Shown in pieces: positions 16,447 through 25,723 of a stretch of DNA of 64,000 nt. This stretch comes from JBCBGF01 sp039193455 (GTDB lineage: Bacteria > Pseudomonadota > Alphaproteobacteria > Rhodobacterales > Rhodobacteraceae), in contig JBCCWO010000001.1 in NCBI GenBank assembly GCA_039193455.1, positions 434,001 through 498,000 of the forward strand, written 5' to 3'. The first letter of the stretch is position 1, and every line of letters starts with the position of its first letter. Made by a program: the position numbers and the translations under genes. The notes under the pieces were generated by a model. The model was given only the letters and a program-made list of their open reading frames with translations. It ran no database searches and was not told where the DNA came from.

Positions 16447-17553
16447 CTACTTTTCGAACGGTATGCGCGTCAGCTCACCCGGCACCCGCACACCGTTGGC
16501 AAGAACAGTGACCGCGTCACCCGGTTCGGCGTCAACCGTCACCAGCGCGTAGCCGATGGACCGTTTCAAGCCATATGACCAGGCACGATGGGTCATGTGA
16601 CCGATGGCCCGCCCGTTCTGTTCCACAGGCAACCAGTCTAGATCATCGACACCCTCAATTCCGTGGTCGAGGATCAGCCCCAACTGGTGGCGCCTGACGC
16701 CCGCGGCCTTGATGGATCGCAACGCGTTCAAACCAACAACGTCCTCATCGAGGTCGAGATCCACAAACCGCCCGAGACGCACCTCGAAGGGATTCGTGGT
16801 ATCGTCCGTGTCGATGCCCCAGTTCAAAAGCCCGCTTTCCGTGCGTTCCGACGGGTTGGGATACCCCGGGCCAATGTCAAACGGTTGCCCGGCCTCTTTG
16901 ACGATGTTCCACAGCTGATCCCCTTTGGTGCCATCCAGCAGGTAGATTTCGAACCCGCCCTGTTTCGACCATCCCGCGCGCGCCACTTTGACCGGGATGC
17001 CGTCGACCTCGGCATCGCCAAACCAGAAGTATTTCAGCGACCGCACCCAATCGCCAAAGATCGCGGCCACGACATCCTCTGCCTTCGGCCCTTGTACGGC
17101 CATTGGTGAGACATCCGGTTCACTGACCTCGACATCGAGCCCCCGTTCGCCCGCCACACAGCGCGCCCAGAACCAGATGTCAGAGTTGCCGATCGACAGC
17201 CAGTAACAATCCTCGGCGACCTTCAGCGCGATCGGGTCGTTGATCAGCGTGCCCTTGTGATCGCAGATCGCGACGTATTTGCCCTGCCCCACAACCTGCT
17301 TGGACAGATCCCGCGGGCACAGGATCTGTGCCAGGCGACCGGCGTCCGGGCCCTTGAGCTGCACCTGTCGTTGCACGGCCACGTCCCACATCGAGACGCC
17401 GTTGATCAGCCTCCAGTACTCGGCCTCGGGGTCCCCATAGCCGCGCGGCACGAGCATACGGTTATAGGTCAGCATCGCCTGCGCACCCTCGGCAATCGTC
17501 GATGCGTAGAACGGGGAACGGCGCAACCGCCCGGCTTCCAATATCTGAACCAT
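16447..17553 (-). CDS. DmdA/GcvT-family tetrahydrofolate-dependent demethylase-like protein
   Basis: 368 aa protein of the GcvT fold, closest in motif pattern to DMSP demethylase DmdA: WDVAVQRQV, CPRDLSK, EPDVSPMAVQGPKA, ARAGWSKQGGFEIY and ERTESGLLNWG all have direct counterparts in characterised DmdA proteins. DmdA removes a methyl group from dimethylsulfoniopropionate onto tetrahydrofolate. The overall match from memory is partial, so it may be a DmdA paralog acting on another methylated compound. The ATG at 17553 has GGAAG six bases upstream; a GTG at 17598 is less likely. Confidence 0.82.
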   Translation of the reverse strand: MVQILEAGRLRRSPFYASTIAEGAQAMLTYNRMLVPRGYGDPEAEYWRLINGVSMWDVAVQRQVQLKGPDAGRLAQILCPRDLSKQVVGQGKYVAICDHKGTLINDPIALKVAEDCYWLSIGNSDIWFWARCVAGERGLDVEVSEPDVSPMAVQGPKAEDVVAAIFGDWVRSLKYFWFGDAEVDGIPVKVARAGWSKQGGFEIYLLDGTKGDQLWNIVKEAGQPFDIGPGYPNPSERTESGLLNWGIDTDDTTNPFEVRLGRFVDLDLDEDVVGLNALRSIKAAGVRRHQLGLILDHGIEGVDDLDWLPVEQNGRAIGHMTHRAWSYGLKRSIGYALVTVDAEPGDAVTVLANGVRVPGELTRIPFEK

Positions 17554-17664
17554 CGTGTCTTCCGCGCTAGGGCCTACAGGGTCTTCGTCCGGTAGCACCG
17601 ATCGGACGGGAACGGCAGGGGCGAAATGCGCGGCGCAAAGCGCCCGGTCGATCCGGAAAGCAGC

Positions 17665-18417
17665 CTAGTTTGCAGGATCGGCGATCCCGCGCACCTTGTC
17701 CCAGTTCCGATACACCCTGTGGTAGTCGTTTTCGACAATCCCCAATTCCGGTTCCACAGGCCGGATCATCTTGAGCTTTTCTTCCTGCCGGATCGCTTTC
17801 TTGACCGAGGCGATGCCGGTGTCGTCATGCACAATGAACGCATCCGGCGTCAGCACGGGCCGGATTGACACCAACTCGCGGAAATGGGTGACCTTGGCTC
17901 CATCAAGGTGCACCGCATCGATATGGCGCTTGGGGTTCTCGACAGCGTATCGCGGGGTCTCGATCAGCGAATTTCCAGTGATGAACCGCACGCGCCCTGG
18001 AAAGTGGATCTCAAGCCATTTGCCCGCGACCGGGGTATAAACCTCGACCGGGGCCCACTGTTTCTGGACACGCTGACAGATATCGACACCGACCGCTTTC
18101 AATGCCGGGTTGGCCATCAGCATCAGAAGCAGGCTGTGCCCGCCATTCACGCCGATCTCAAAGAGATGGGTGGCATTCTGCGCGATGATAAACAGGTTCC
18201 GGCGCTTCACCTCCATTTCGGGGTCAGGCGCAGCCTCCCAAAACCGCTCTTGATGGGAGTGATAGAAGACGTTGCCTTGAAGGACGGGCGTTTCCCCAGC
18301 CGCTTCAAGGCTCTGCCGAAGGGTCTGGTTCAGATCGTCAAGCGCGTCGCGCCAGACGGCACTGGCCAGCAAGGCGTCGTAGCTTTCGGGTCGAACCGCC
18401 TCGCCCGGTATCGCCAC
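17665..18417 (-). CDS. Class I SAM-dependent methyltransferase
   Basis: 250 aa with a Rossmann methyltransferase fold: motif I HLFEIGVNGGHSLLLML, an acidic residue at the end of strand 2 (AVGVDI), and DAVHLDGAKVTHFRELVSIRPVL, which resembles the Methyltransf_24 group. The start is GTG at 18417, six bases after the stop of the upstream dehydrogenase gene, so the two form an operon. Substrate unknown. The locus with the DmdA-like gene downstream (112 bases) suggests small-molecule one-carbon chemistry, but that is a guess. Confidence 0.8.
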   Translation of the reverse strand: MAIPGEAVRPESYDALLASAVWRDALDDLNQTLRQSLEAAGETPVLQGNVFYHSHQERFWEAAPDPEMEVKRRNLFIIAQNATHLFEIGVNGGHSLLLMLMANPALKAVGVDICQRVQKQWAPVEVYTPVAGKWLEIHFPGRVRFITGNSLIETPRYAVENPKRHIDAVHLDGAKVTHFRELVSIRPVLTPDAFIVHDDTGIASVKKAIRQEEKLKMIRPVEPELGIVENDYHRVYRNWDKVRGIADPAN

Positions 18418-18423
18418 CGGCCC

Positions 18424-19296
18424 CTACCCCATGGCCCGCAGCCGTTTGATCAGGCTTGAGGTATCCCAACGCCCGCCGCCCATCTTTTGCACATCCTTGT
18501 AGAACTGATCGACAATGGCCGTGACCGGCAGGCTCGCCCCGTTTTCATTAGCAGTGGACAGGCAAATTCCCAGGTCCTTGCGCATCCAGTCGACAGCGAA
18601 CCCATGGTCGAATGCGTCATCCACCATCGTCTCGTAGCGGTTTGACATCTGCCATGATCCGGCGGCGCCCTGGCTGATCACCTCGACCACAGCTTTCGCG
18701 TCGAGACCCGCCTTCTCGGCAAAATGCAGACCCTCGCTTAGACCCTGCACGAGGCCTGCGATACAGATCTGGTTGACCATCTTGGTCAGCTGCCCGGCAC
18801 CGCTGTCGCCCATGCGCTTGCAGGCTTTGGCATATACCTCCATCACCGGCTCGGCCTTGGCATAGGTCGCGGCATCGCCACCGCACATGATCCCAAGCTG
18901 ACCGTTTTCGGCACCGGCCTGACCGCCTGAGACCGGCGCATCGACGAACCCGACGCCGATCTTGCCCGCCTCGCCGTAAAGCTCGCGCGTGACGGCCGCC
19001 GAAACCGTCGTGTGATCGACAAAGATCGTATCGGCCACCATACCCGCAAAGGCGCCGTCGGGCCCAAGGCAGACCGAGCGTAGGTCATCGTCATTGCCCA
19101 CGCAGGCCATGACGAATTCGGCCCCCGTCGCCGCCTCGCGCGGTGTCACTGCATGCGCACCGCCATGCTGCGCGCTCCAGGCCTCGGCTTTGGCCGTCGT
19201 CCGGTTGTAGACCGTCACATCGTGCCCCGCCACTTGCAGGTGACCGGCCATGGGAAAGCCCATGACCCCGAGCCCCAAAAACGCAACCTTCGCCAT
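18424..19296 (-). CDS. 3-hydroxyisobutyrate-dehydrogenase-family NAD(P)-dependent reductase
   Basis: 290 aa beta-hydroxyacid dehydrogenase. The NAD-binding motif GLGVMGFPMAGHL is at the N-terminus, the substrate motif DAPVSGGQAGAENG in the middle, and the catalytic lysine in GAGQLTKMVNQI. The family includes 3-hydroxyisobutyrate dehydrogenase and tartronate semialdehyde reductase; the exact substrate is open. The start is ATG at 19296 with GGGAGGAAAG just upstream; the frame continues further upstream but without homology or ribosome site. First gene of a two-gene unit with the methyltransferase. Confidence 0.93.
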   Translation of the reverse strand: MAKVAFLGLGVMGFPMAGHLQVAGHDVTVYNRTTAKAEAWSAQHGGAHAVTPREAATGAEFVMACVGNDDDLRSVCLGPDGAFAGMVADTIFVDHTTVSAAVTRELYGEAGKIGVGFVDAPVSGGQAGAENGQLGIMCGGDAATYAKAEPVMEVYAKACKRMGDSGAGQLTKMVNQICIAGLVQGLSEGLHFAEKAGLDAKAVVEVISQGAAGSWQMSNRYETMVDDAFDHGFAVDWMRKDLGICLSTANENGASLPVTAIVDQFYKDVQKMGGGRWDTSSLIKRLRAMG

Positions 19297-19391
19297 GGCT
19301 TTCCTCCCGCCGGTAAATCGCTTAATTCTCGTCCTAACTAACCGACCACCCCGCACCGTCAACCAGAGCAGATCAGAACCCGGGCGCGCGA

Positions 19392-21854
19392 ATGGCAACT
19401 CTCTTTCGGTGGCTGTTGAGGCTATTTGTGGGAACCTTCCTGTTGGGAACAGGGGCGGCTGTCCTGCTTTACTGGTTCTCCACCCGGTCGATCCCCGACT
19501 ATACCGCCACGTTGACGGTAGACGGCCTCGGCGCCCCGGTTGAGATCGTCCGCGACAACGCAAACGTGCCGCACATCTTTGGCGCTGAGGATACAGACGT
19601 GTTCTTCGGGCTCGGTCTGGCCCATGCCCAAGACCGTCTGTGGCAAATGATGATGATGCGCCGAACCGCCCAGGGGCGGTTGTCCGAGGTTTTTGGCGCG
19701 CGCACCTTTGCCATCGATGACCTCTTGCGCCGGCTCGACCTTTATCCGCTGGCGGTGCAATCCGTGCGCGTTCAGTCGCCCTATGCGCAGGCCGCGCTCA
19801 GGGCCTATGCGGCGGGCGTGAACGCCTGGCTCAGCGAAATCAACGCGGGCGCCCGTGGGCGCGGGGCACCGGAGTTCTGGATCTTTCCACCGCAGATCGC
19901 GCCCTGGCAGCCCGCCGACAGCGTCGCCGTGGCCAAGATGATGGCGCTGCAACTGGCAGGCCAAATCGATAGCGAAGTCTTGCGGGCCCGCGTGTCGCTC
20001 TTGTTGGACGAAGACCGCGTGCGTGACCTGCTTCCCGACGCGCCGGGCAGCGGGGTTGCTGCCCTGCCCGAATTCGCAAGCCTTTTTCCCACCGCGCCCC
20101 GCTACGCAGATCTCGGTCCTCGCGCCATCGATCCCATGTCCCCTGTCAAACCCCTGGGGCTTGCTGGCGCGTCAAACGCCTGGGCCGCCGCCCCCACCCG
20201 CTCGGCGGCGGGCGGGACACTCTTGGCGAATGACCCCCATCTCGGCTTTGCGGCACCCGGCGTCTGGTATCTGGCGCGGCTTGAGCTTGCCAGCGGAGGC
20301 GTGATCGGCGGCACCATTCCGGGACTGCCCCTGATCCCCGTCGGGCGCAGTGATCAGCTTGGCTGGGCGCTGACCTATACCCATGCCGATGATCAGGACG
20401 TCTTCATCGAACGCCTGAACCCCGACAACCCCGAAGAGGTGTTGACCCCGAACGGCTATCGGCCCCTGACCACGCGCAGCTCGATCATCCGCGTGGACGG
20501 TGAAGAGCCGCGCACCGTCACCCTGCGCTGGTCCGAGAACGGCCCGATCTTGTCCGGGTCGCAATACGGCCTTTCGACAATCACCCCGCCCGGGCACGTC
20601 GCGGCGCTGTCCTGGACGGCGTTGTCGGGATCGGACACATCGGTCTCTGCCGGTTTTGACCTGATGCGCGCCAAGGATGTGGACGCGGCCATCGAGATTG
20701 CCGAACAATTCATTGCGCCCGCGCAGAACCTAACCCTGGTGGATCGCAACACCATTGCAATGAAGACCATCGGCGCCCTGCCCCGCCGCCCGGCGCGCCA
20801 TCAGACCCAAGGGCGCATGCCAGCGCCCGGATGGCTGGCCGAGAACCGCTGGCAAGGGCGACTGTCCTACGCCGCGAACCCCGAATTCCGCGCGCCGGAG
20901 GGCGGCATCCTGGGAAACACGAACAACAAAATCATCGACAAGCCCTTTCCGTTCCATGTCACCCACGATTGGGGCGACACCCAGCGGGTGCAGCGCTGGC
21001 AGCGCTTGATGCAAAACCGCGAAGTGCATACGCGCGAGAGCTTTATCGAGGCGCAACTTGATACGGTGTCTTTCACCGCGCGCGCACTCTTGCCGCTGAT
21101 CGGGGCCGAGCTCTGGTTCCGCGGGGCCCCGGCACCCGACGGCACGCCCGCCCGCCTGCGCCAGGACGCGCTCGAGTTGCTGGCGAACTGGAATGGCGAG
21201 ATGAACGAGCATCTGCCAGAACCGCTGATCTACGCCGCCTGGCTGCGCGCGCTTCAGGATCGGCTGATCCAGGATGAACTGGGCGGGCCACTGGCCGCGA
21301 ACTTCACCCATGTCGAGCCGCTCTTTATAGAGCGCGTGTTCCGCGACACTGACGGTGCGGGCATCTGGTGCGACGTGATCCGCACGTCGGACATCGAGAG
21401 CTGTCCCGAGATTGCGCGGCTTGCCCTGGACGACGCCCTGCTCTGGATTTCGGAACAATACGGCGACAATCTGGAATCGCTGCGCTGGGGGGATGCGCAT
21501 GAGGCCCAGCACGATCACCAAGTTCTGGGCGACACGCCGATCCTGAACTGGATCGTCAACATCCGCCAATCCACATCGGGCGGGGACAACACCTTGAACC
21601 GGGGCCGCACAAGCGGACGCGATCCCGATCCGTTCGTGAACCTGCACGGTGCCGGGTATCGCGGCGTGTATGACTTTGCCGATCCCGACAGTTCGGTGTT
21701 TATCACGGCGACCGGCCAGTCCGGGCACCCCCTGTCCCGCCATTATGACGATCTGGGGGAGCTTTGGCGTCGTGGCGAGTACATCCCGATGTCGCTTGAT
21801 CCCGAGCTTGCGCGCGCGGCGGCGGTCGGCATTACAACGCTCATCCCGCGCTAG
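19392..21854 (+). CDS. Penicillin-acylase-family N-terminal nucleophile hydrolase
   Basis: 820 aa periplasmic amidase of the penicillin acylase / acyl-homoserine-lactone acylase family, made as a precursor that cleaves itself. An N-terminal hydrophobic segment (residues 8-30) exports or anchors it. The alpha-chain begins VPHIFGAEDTDVFFGLGLAHAQDRLWQM. The autocleavage site and nucleophile Ser261 are in GASNAW, with the NDPHLGF motif following and the asparagine motif ENG further on. Possible substrates are penicillins, N-acyl homoserine lactones or other amides. It is transcribed divergently from the dehydrogenase gene. Confidence 0.93.
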   Translation: MATLFRWLLRLFVGTFLLGTGAAVLLYWFSTRSIPDYTATLTVDGLGAPVEIVRDNANVPHIFGAEDTDVFFGLGLAHAQDRLWQMMMMRRTAQGRLSEVFGARTFAIDDLLRRLDLYPLAVQSVRVQSPYAQAALRAYAAGVNAWLSEINAGARGRGAPEFWIFPPQIAPWQPADSVAVAKMMALQLAGQIDSEVLRARVSLLLDEDRVRDLLPDAPGSGVAALPEFASLFPTAPRYADLGPRAIDPMSPVKPLGLAGASNAWAAAPTRSAAGGTLLANDPHLGFAAPGVWYLARLELASGGVIGGTIPGLPLIPVGRSDQLGWALTYTHADDQDVFIERLNPDNPEEVLTPNGYRPLTTRSSIIRVDGEEPRTVTLRWSENGPILSGSQYGLSTITPPGHVAALSWTALSGSDTSVSAGFDLMRAKDVDAAIEIAEQFIAPAQNLTLVDRNTIAMKTIGALPRRPARHQTQGRMPAPGWLAENRWQGRLSYAANPEFRAPEGGILGNTNNKIIDKPFPFHVTHDWGDTQRVQRWQRLMQNREVHTRESFIEAQLDTVSFTARALLPLIGAELWFRGAPAPDGTPARLRQDALELLANWNGEMNEHLPEPLIYAAWLRALQDRLIQDELGGPLAANFTHVEPLFIERVFRDTDGAGIWCDVIRTSDIESCPEIARLALDDALLWISEQYGDNLESLRWGDAHEAQHDHQVLGDTPILNWIVNIRQSTSGGDNTLNRGRTSGRDPDPFVNLHGAGYRGVYDFADPDSSVFITATGQSGHPLSRHYDDLGELWRRGEYIPMSLDPELARAAAVGITTLIPR

Positions 21855-21959
21855 GCCATATCGGACTTCATTTTTTCCCTGACTTGTGGTCAATACAAGA
21901 TATAGTGTTGGCTTAAATGGGGCGGGCATATCTGGCCGTCCTGGGACAACGGGGACAAA

Positions 21960-22562
21960 ATGAAACGTGTGATTGCGGCTTGTATCGCCTGCGCTGCCCT
22001 TGCGGGTTGCGTAAGTACATTTTCCGTCGACTACGAAGACCCGTTGCCGCCCGAAGTGACGCGCAGCTGGACGGTAAATGATGTGGTCGTCATTGTGCCA
22101 GAGCGCCTGACGGTGGCTGAGGCCCCGTCGCGCATCATTCCCGATGCCGATATCGTCTGGCACGGCGATCCACCGGGGGACCGCAGGGCGCAGGTCGCCG
22201 CAATCCTCGACCGGGGCGCCACCGTGGGCGTGGCCGAACTGAACGGCACCAAACCCGTTATCCTTGAGCTGACGCTACAGCAGTTTCACGGGGTCACCCC
22301 GGCCGCTGTCTCGCGCGCGCCTGCCGCCGTCCACAACATCGCGTTCTCCGCGCGTTTTACCACGACGGATGGCCAGGCCCTGACGTACCCAACGAACCTG
22401 CGCGCGGATGTCGATGCGATCGTTGGCGTGGCCGCCGTTTTGGCCAGCCAGCAAGGCAACACGCAAAAGTATCGCGTCACCAACAATATCGCCAAGGTCG
22501 TCGCCGGTTGGGTCGGCAGCATCGACGATCCGCGCCAGCGCTTTGTCGCGGTCGGACGCTAG
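21960..22562 (+). CDS. Outer-membrane-type lipoprotein of unknown function
   Basis: 200 aa with a lipoprotein signal peptide: MKRVIAAC start and lipobox LAGC with Cys17 as the lipidated residue. The mature part is rich in beta strands and lacks motifs I can name; similar lipoproteins occur in other Rhodobacteraceae. No Asp follows the Cys, so sorting to the outer membrane is likely. The stop codon shares the four bases CTAG with the convergent hflX gene. A 105-base gap separates it from the acylase gene. Confidence 0.8.
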   Translation: MKRVIAACIACAALAGCVSTFSVDYEDPLPPEVTRSWTVNDVVVIVPERLTVAEAPSRIIPDADIVWHGDPPGDRRAQVAAILDRGATVGVAELNGTKPVILELTLQQFHGVTPAAVSRAPAAVHNIAFSARFTTTDGQALTYPTNLRADVDAIVGVAAVLASQQGNTQKYRVTNNIAKVVAGWVGSIDDPRQRFVAVGR

Positions 22563-23839
22563 GGGGCAACGTCCGCGAAACGCGCCTTTTGCCGGTCCGT
22601 CCATGTCACGCGCAGGCGGAGACCGTCGTCCAGCTGCTCTTCGTCATCGACAACGCCTTGGTCGAACAGCCACGCCCGGGCACGTCCGGCGCTGAAGGGC
22701 AGCATCACAACGTCAGGCCGTTTCGCGCCGCCCAAGCGCTGTGAGACCGCCTCACTCAGCGCATCAAGCCCCTCACCCGTCAGGGCGGACAGGACCAGCA
22801 CATCATCATCCCGCGCGGCGCAGTTTTCCAGTGGCGCCCGCGCCGGTGGCTCGACAGCGTCGATCTTGTTCCAGACTTCTAGCAAAGGCACGCTGTCATC
22901 CAGGCCAAGATCAGCCAGGATTGCGCGCACATCCTGCGCCTGCTCTTCGGTTTCCGGATGGGCGATGTCGCGGACGTGAAGGACGATGTCTGCCGCCAGA
23001 ACCTCTTCCAGAGTCGCGCGGAAAGCCGCAACAAGCTGCGTTGGAAGATCTGAAATGAACCCCACCGTATCGCTTAGGATCACGTCGGCCCCATCGGGCA
23101 GCGTCACCCCGCGCATGGTCGGGTCCAGCGTGGCAACGAGCATGTCCATTGCCATCACATCCGCCCCGGTGAGGCGGTTGAACAGCGTGGACTTGCCTGC
23201 GTTCGTATAGCCCACGAGCGCGACAATCGGATAGGGCACCTTGGCCCGTGCGGCGCGGTGCAACGCCCGCGTCTTGACCACCTTGGCAAGTTGGCGACGC
23301 AGGCGCGTCACCGCCTCGTCGATAGCGCGGCGGTCCGACTCGATCTGGGTTTCGCCGGGGCCGCCCACGAACCCAAGCCCACCGCGCTGCCGCTCAAGGT
23401 GTGTCCAGGCACGGACAAGGCGCGTGCGCTGATAGCTGAGCGCGGCAAGCTCGACCTGCAAAACACCTTCTCGGGTCCGCGCCCGATCCGCAAAAATCTC
23501 AAGGATCAGACCGGTGCGATCCAACAGCTTGACACCCCACTCACGCTCAAGGTTGCGCTGCTGCACCGGGGTAACGGGTCCGTCGATGAGGATGAGCCCC
23601 ACGTCGTCGGACTTGAACTGCGCGCCCAGTTCGGCGATCTTCCCCCGTCCGAACAAGAGCCCGGGCTGGGCCTTGGCCAGACGCACGACTTGCCCGCCGA
23701 CCACCTCAAGATCGGGCAGCGCATGCGCCAAAGACACAGCTTCCGCAAGCGCGGCCTCAGACTCGCGGCGGTTGGACGAGGTTTGAATGTCGGGGTGCAG
23801 CACGAAGGCGCGCATCGCCCCCGTGTCGCGGTTTTCCAT
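22559..23839 (-). CDS. hflX: Ribosome-associated GTPase HflX
   Basis: GTPase that splits stalled 50S/70S ribosomes under stress. The HflX N-domain (VRLAKAQPGLLFGRGKIAEL) is followed by a coiled linker and the G domain with G1 GYTNAGKST, G3 DTVGFI and G4 NKID. Length 426 aa. It starts 5 bases after the hfq stop codon; hfq-hflX is a conserved operon. The stop overlaps the convergent lipoprotein gene by CTAG. Confidence 0.96.
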   Translation of the reverse strand: MENRDTGAMRAFVLHPDIQTSSNRRESEAALAEAVSLAHALPDLEVVGGQVVRLAKAQPGLLFGRGKIAELGAQFKSDDVGLILIDGPVTPVQQRNLEREWGVKLLDRTGLILEIFADRARTREGVLQVELAALSYQRTRLVRAWTHLERQRGGLGFVGGPGETQIESDRRAIDEAVTRLRRQLAKVVKTRALHRAARAKVPYPIVALVGYTNAGKSTLFNRLTGADVMAMDMLVATLDPTMRGVTLPDGADVILSDTVGFISDLPTQLVAAFRATLEEVLAADIVLHVRDIAHPETEEQAQDVRAILADLGLDDSVPLLEVWNKIDAVEPPARAPLENCAARDDDVLVLSALTGEGLDALSEAVSQRLGGAKRPDVVMLPFSAGRARAWLFDQGVVDDEEQLDDGLRLRVTWTDRQKARFADVAP

Positions 23840-23844
23840 GGGGC

Positions 23845-24078
23845 CTATTCTTCGCCCTCGTAGAGATTGATCGGCTGCGAGGGCATGATGGTCGAAATCG
23901 CGTGTTTGTACACAAGCTGAGATTGCCCGTCACGGCGCAAAAGCACACAAAAGTTGTCGAACCAGGTGATCACACCCTGCAATTTCACGCCGTTGATCAG
24001 AAAGATCGTGACCGGAACCTTGGTCTTTCTGACATGGTTGAGGAAGGCGTCTTGTAAATTCTGTCTGTCCGAAGCCAT
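23845..24078 (-). CDS. hfq: RNA chaperone Hfq
   Basis: 77 aa Sm-like hexameric protein that pairs small RNAs with mRNAs. Sm1 motif LINGVKLQGVITWFDNFCVLL and Sm2 YKHAISTIMPS are intact; the alphaproteobacterial tail is short. Start: ATG at 24078 gives the usual MASDRQNLQ beginning, with AAGG 11 bases upstream; an ATG at 24087 in the same frame is possible. It follows trkH after 127 bases and precedes hflX by 5. Confidence 0.96.
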   Translation of the reverse strand: MASDRQNLQDAFLNHVRKTKVPVTIFLINGVKLQGVITWFDNFCVLLRRDGQSQLVYKHAISTIMPSQPINLYEGEE

Positions 24079-24205
24079 GGGGAACATTGCCTTTTTTCTT
24101 GGCCTGCCGCAGTGCAGCAGGCATCGCACATCACTATGATGCGGGAATGCGTCAGATTCCACCCCCTATTTCAGCCCGTTACATGGCTTTGTGACGCAGC
24201 CTTCC

Positions 24206-25723
24206 CTATGACCGCCAGAAATCGGGATTGAGCAGCGCGATGATTGCCAGCGTTTCAAGCCGTCCAATCACCATGGCGGCGGCAAAGACTAGGCGCGCGG
24301 TTTCGCTGAGCTGCGCCAGCGCGATGGGCGACTCGGCCGCATGATCGACCAACGGCCCCGTTGTCGTCAGCGAGGCAATTGTCAGCACGAGCGAGTCCTC
24401 AAACCCGATGCCCGTTGACGCGAATGCCAGCATCACCATTGCAATCGACATGGCGAAGAGCATGAAAAAAACCCAGGCAACATAGGCGCCTTCGCGTCGG
24501 ATACGCCGGGCCACCTGCCCCGATCCCCCGACCGAGCTGGGATGAACCAGCTTCTCCATCTCGCGCATTCCATGCTTGTAGAGCGCGTAAACACGCAAGA
24601 GCTTGACCCCGCCCGCCGTGGTCGCCACCCCTCCGCCAAAGACAGCCAGGCCCATGAGCATCATTCCTGGGGTCTCAAGCCCCGACCACTGTCGCGCCGC
24701 CGACCAAGAGGCGCTTTCGAAACCGGTCGTCGTCAGGAACGAAATGACCGTGAACGCGCCGCCCCAAAGCGTCCGCAGGATCGCAATAAAGTCGCGCTGC
24801 ACCTCCACCTCGATGGCCCCAACCCAATGGCGCAGCACCAAAAGGACGGGCAGCAGAACCACGAACAAGAGGCCCAGCCGCAGCTCGGGGTCTCGCCCGA
24901 GCGAGCGCCACCCCTCGGGCCGTTCATCTGTGGAAAAGGTCAGCCGCGACAAACCAAAGATCAGGAACAGAAAGATCAGCGCCTCGCCCGCAAACCCCGA
25001 CGCGCCCTCGGTCGGGCCACCGATTGGCGAAATGCCGGACGTCGCGAGCGTTGACATGGCGTGGCAAATGGCGACGAGCGGCGCCTCTCCTGTCAGGATC
25101 AGGGCGGTCCAAAGGACGGCAGTCAGCCCCAGATAGACCGGAAACAGCCGCGCTGCGAAGCGGGTCAACCGCTCTGACGCATCGGCCACGCGGGTGATTG
25201 GCGTCGCGGCCAGGGCACCGCGCCCGATGTCCCCGCTTGACCGGACCTCGAACCCGCCAAGGTTCAGCGGGGCCAGGATGGCGACCGCGGTCACCCAGAC
25301 AAAGAACCCGCCCATCCAGCCGACCTGTGCCCGCCAGAGGTGCACCGACGGCGGCAACCGTTCTGGCGCAAAGAGCGTCGCACCGGTGGTTGTCAGCGCC
25401 GAGACCATTTCGACATAGGCATTCAGGAACGTCGTATTCCGCAATGCCTCGTAGAACGGAACCGCCAACATGATCGGCAGCACCGTAAACGTCGCAAGCA
25501 GCGCGATCAGGTGGCTGCGCGCCTGCCGCCGAATCCGATAACCCGATGTGGGAATGGCGATCAGGACAAACAGGACCAAAAACAGGATCCCAAAATAGAA
25601 GAACGCCCGCGCGACATGGTGGTCGCGCACCGCCAACGCATGCACAGCTGGCAGCAGCATCGATGCGGCGCCCACACCCATGATCAGAACGACCAGGGGC
25701 AGTCGCAACAGGTGGGACAGCAT
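24206..25723 (-). CDS. trkH: Trk potassium uptake membrane protein TrkH
   Basis: Polytopic inner-membrane potassium channel subunit, 505 aa. About ten membrane segments and the selectivity-filter-like loops (ALTTTGATLF, STLATSGISP, FLTTTGFES, TIASLTTTGP) mark the four TrkH repeats. It begins one base inside the trkA stop codon, implying coupled translation with its regulatory subunit. Potassium uptake with TrkA supports osmoadaptation, fitting a marine bacterium. Confidence 0.95.
   Translation of the reverse strand: MLSHLLRLPLVVLIMGVGAASMLLPAVHALAVRDHHVARAFFYFGILFLVLFVLIAIPTSGYRIRRQARSHLIALLATFTVLPIMLAVPFYEALRNTTFLNAYVEMVSALTTTGATLFAPERLPPSVHLWRAQVGWMGGFFVWVTAVAILAPLNLGGFEVRSSGDIGRGALAATPITRVADASERLTRFAARLFPVYLGLTAVLWTALILTGEAPLVAICHAMSTLATSGISPIGGPTEGASGFAGEALIFLFLIFGLSRLTFSTDERPEGWRSLGRDPELRLGLLFVVLLPVLLVLRHWVGAIEVEVQRDFIAILRTLWGGAFTVISFLTTTGFESASWSAARQWSGLETPGMMLMGLAVFGGGVATTAGGVKLLRVYALYKHGMREMEKLVHPSSVGGSGQVARRIRREGAYVAWVFFMLFAMSIAMVMLAFASTGIGFEDSLVLTIASLTTTGPLVDHAAESPIALAQLSETARLVFAAAMVIGRLETLAIIALLNPDFWRS

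Noticed and set aside
20730..22163. 477-codon minus-strand ORF opposite the acylase and lipoprotein genes
   Set aside because: Shadow of two well-supported plus-strand genes; no motifs and no ribosome site.
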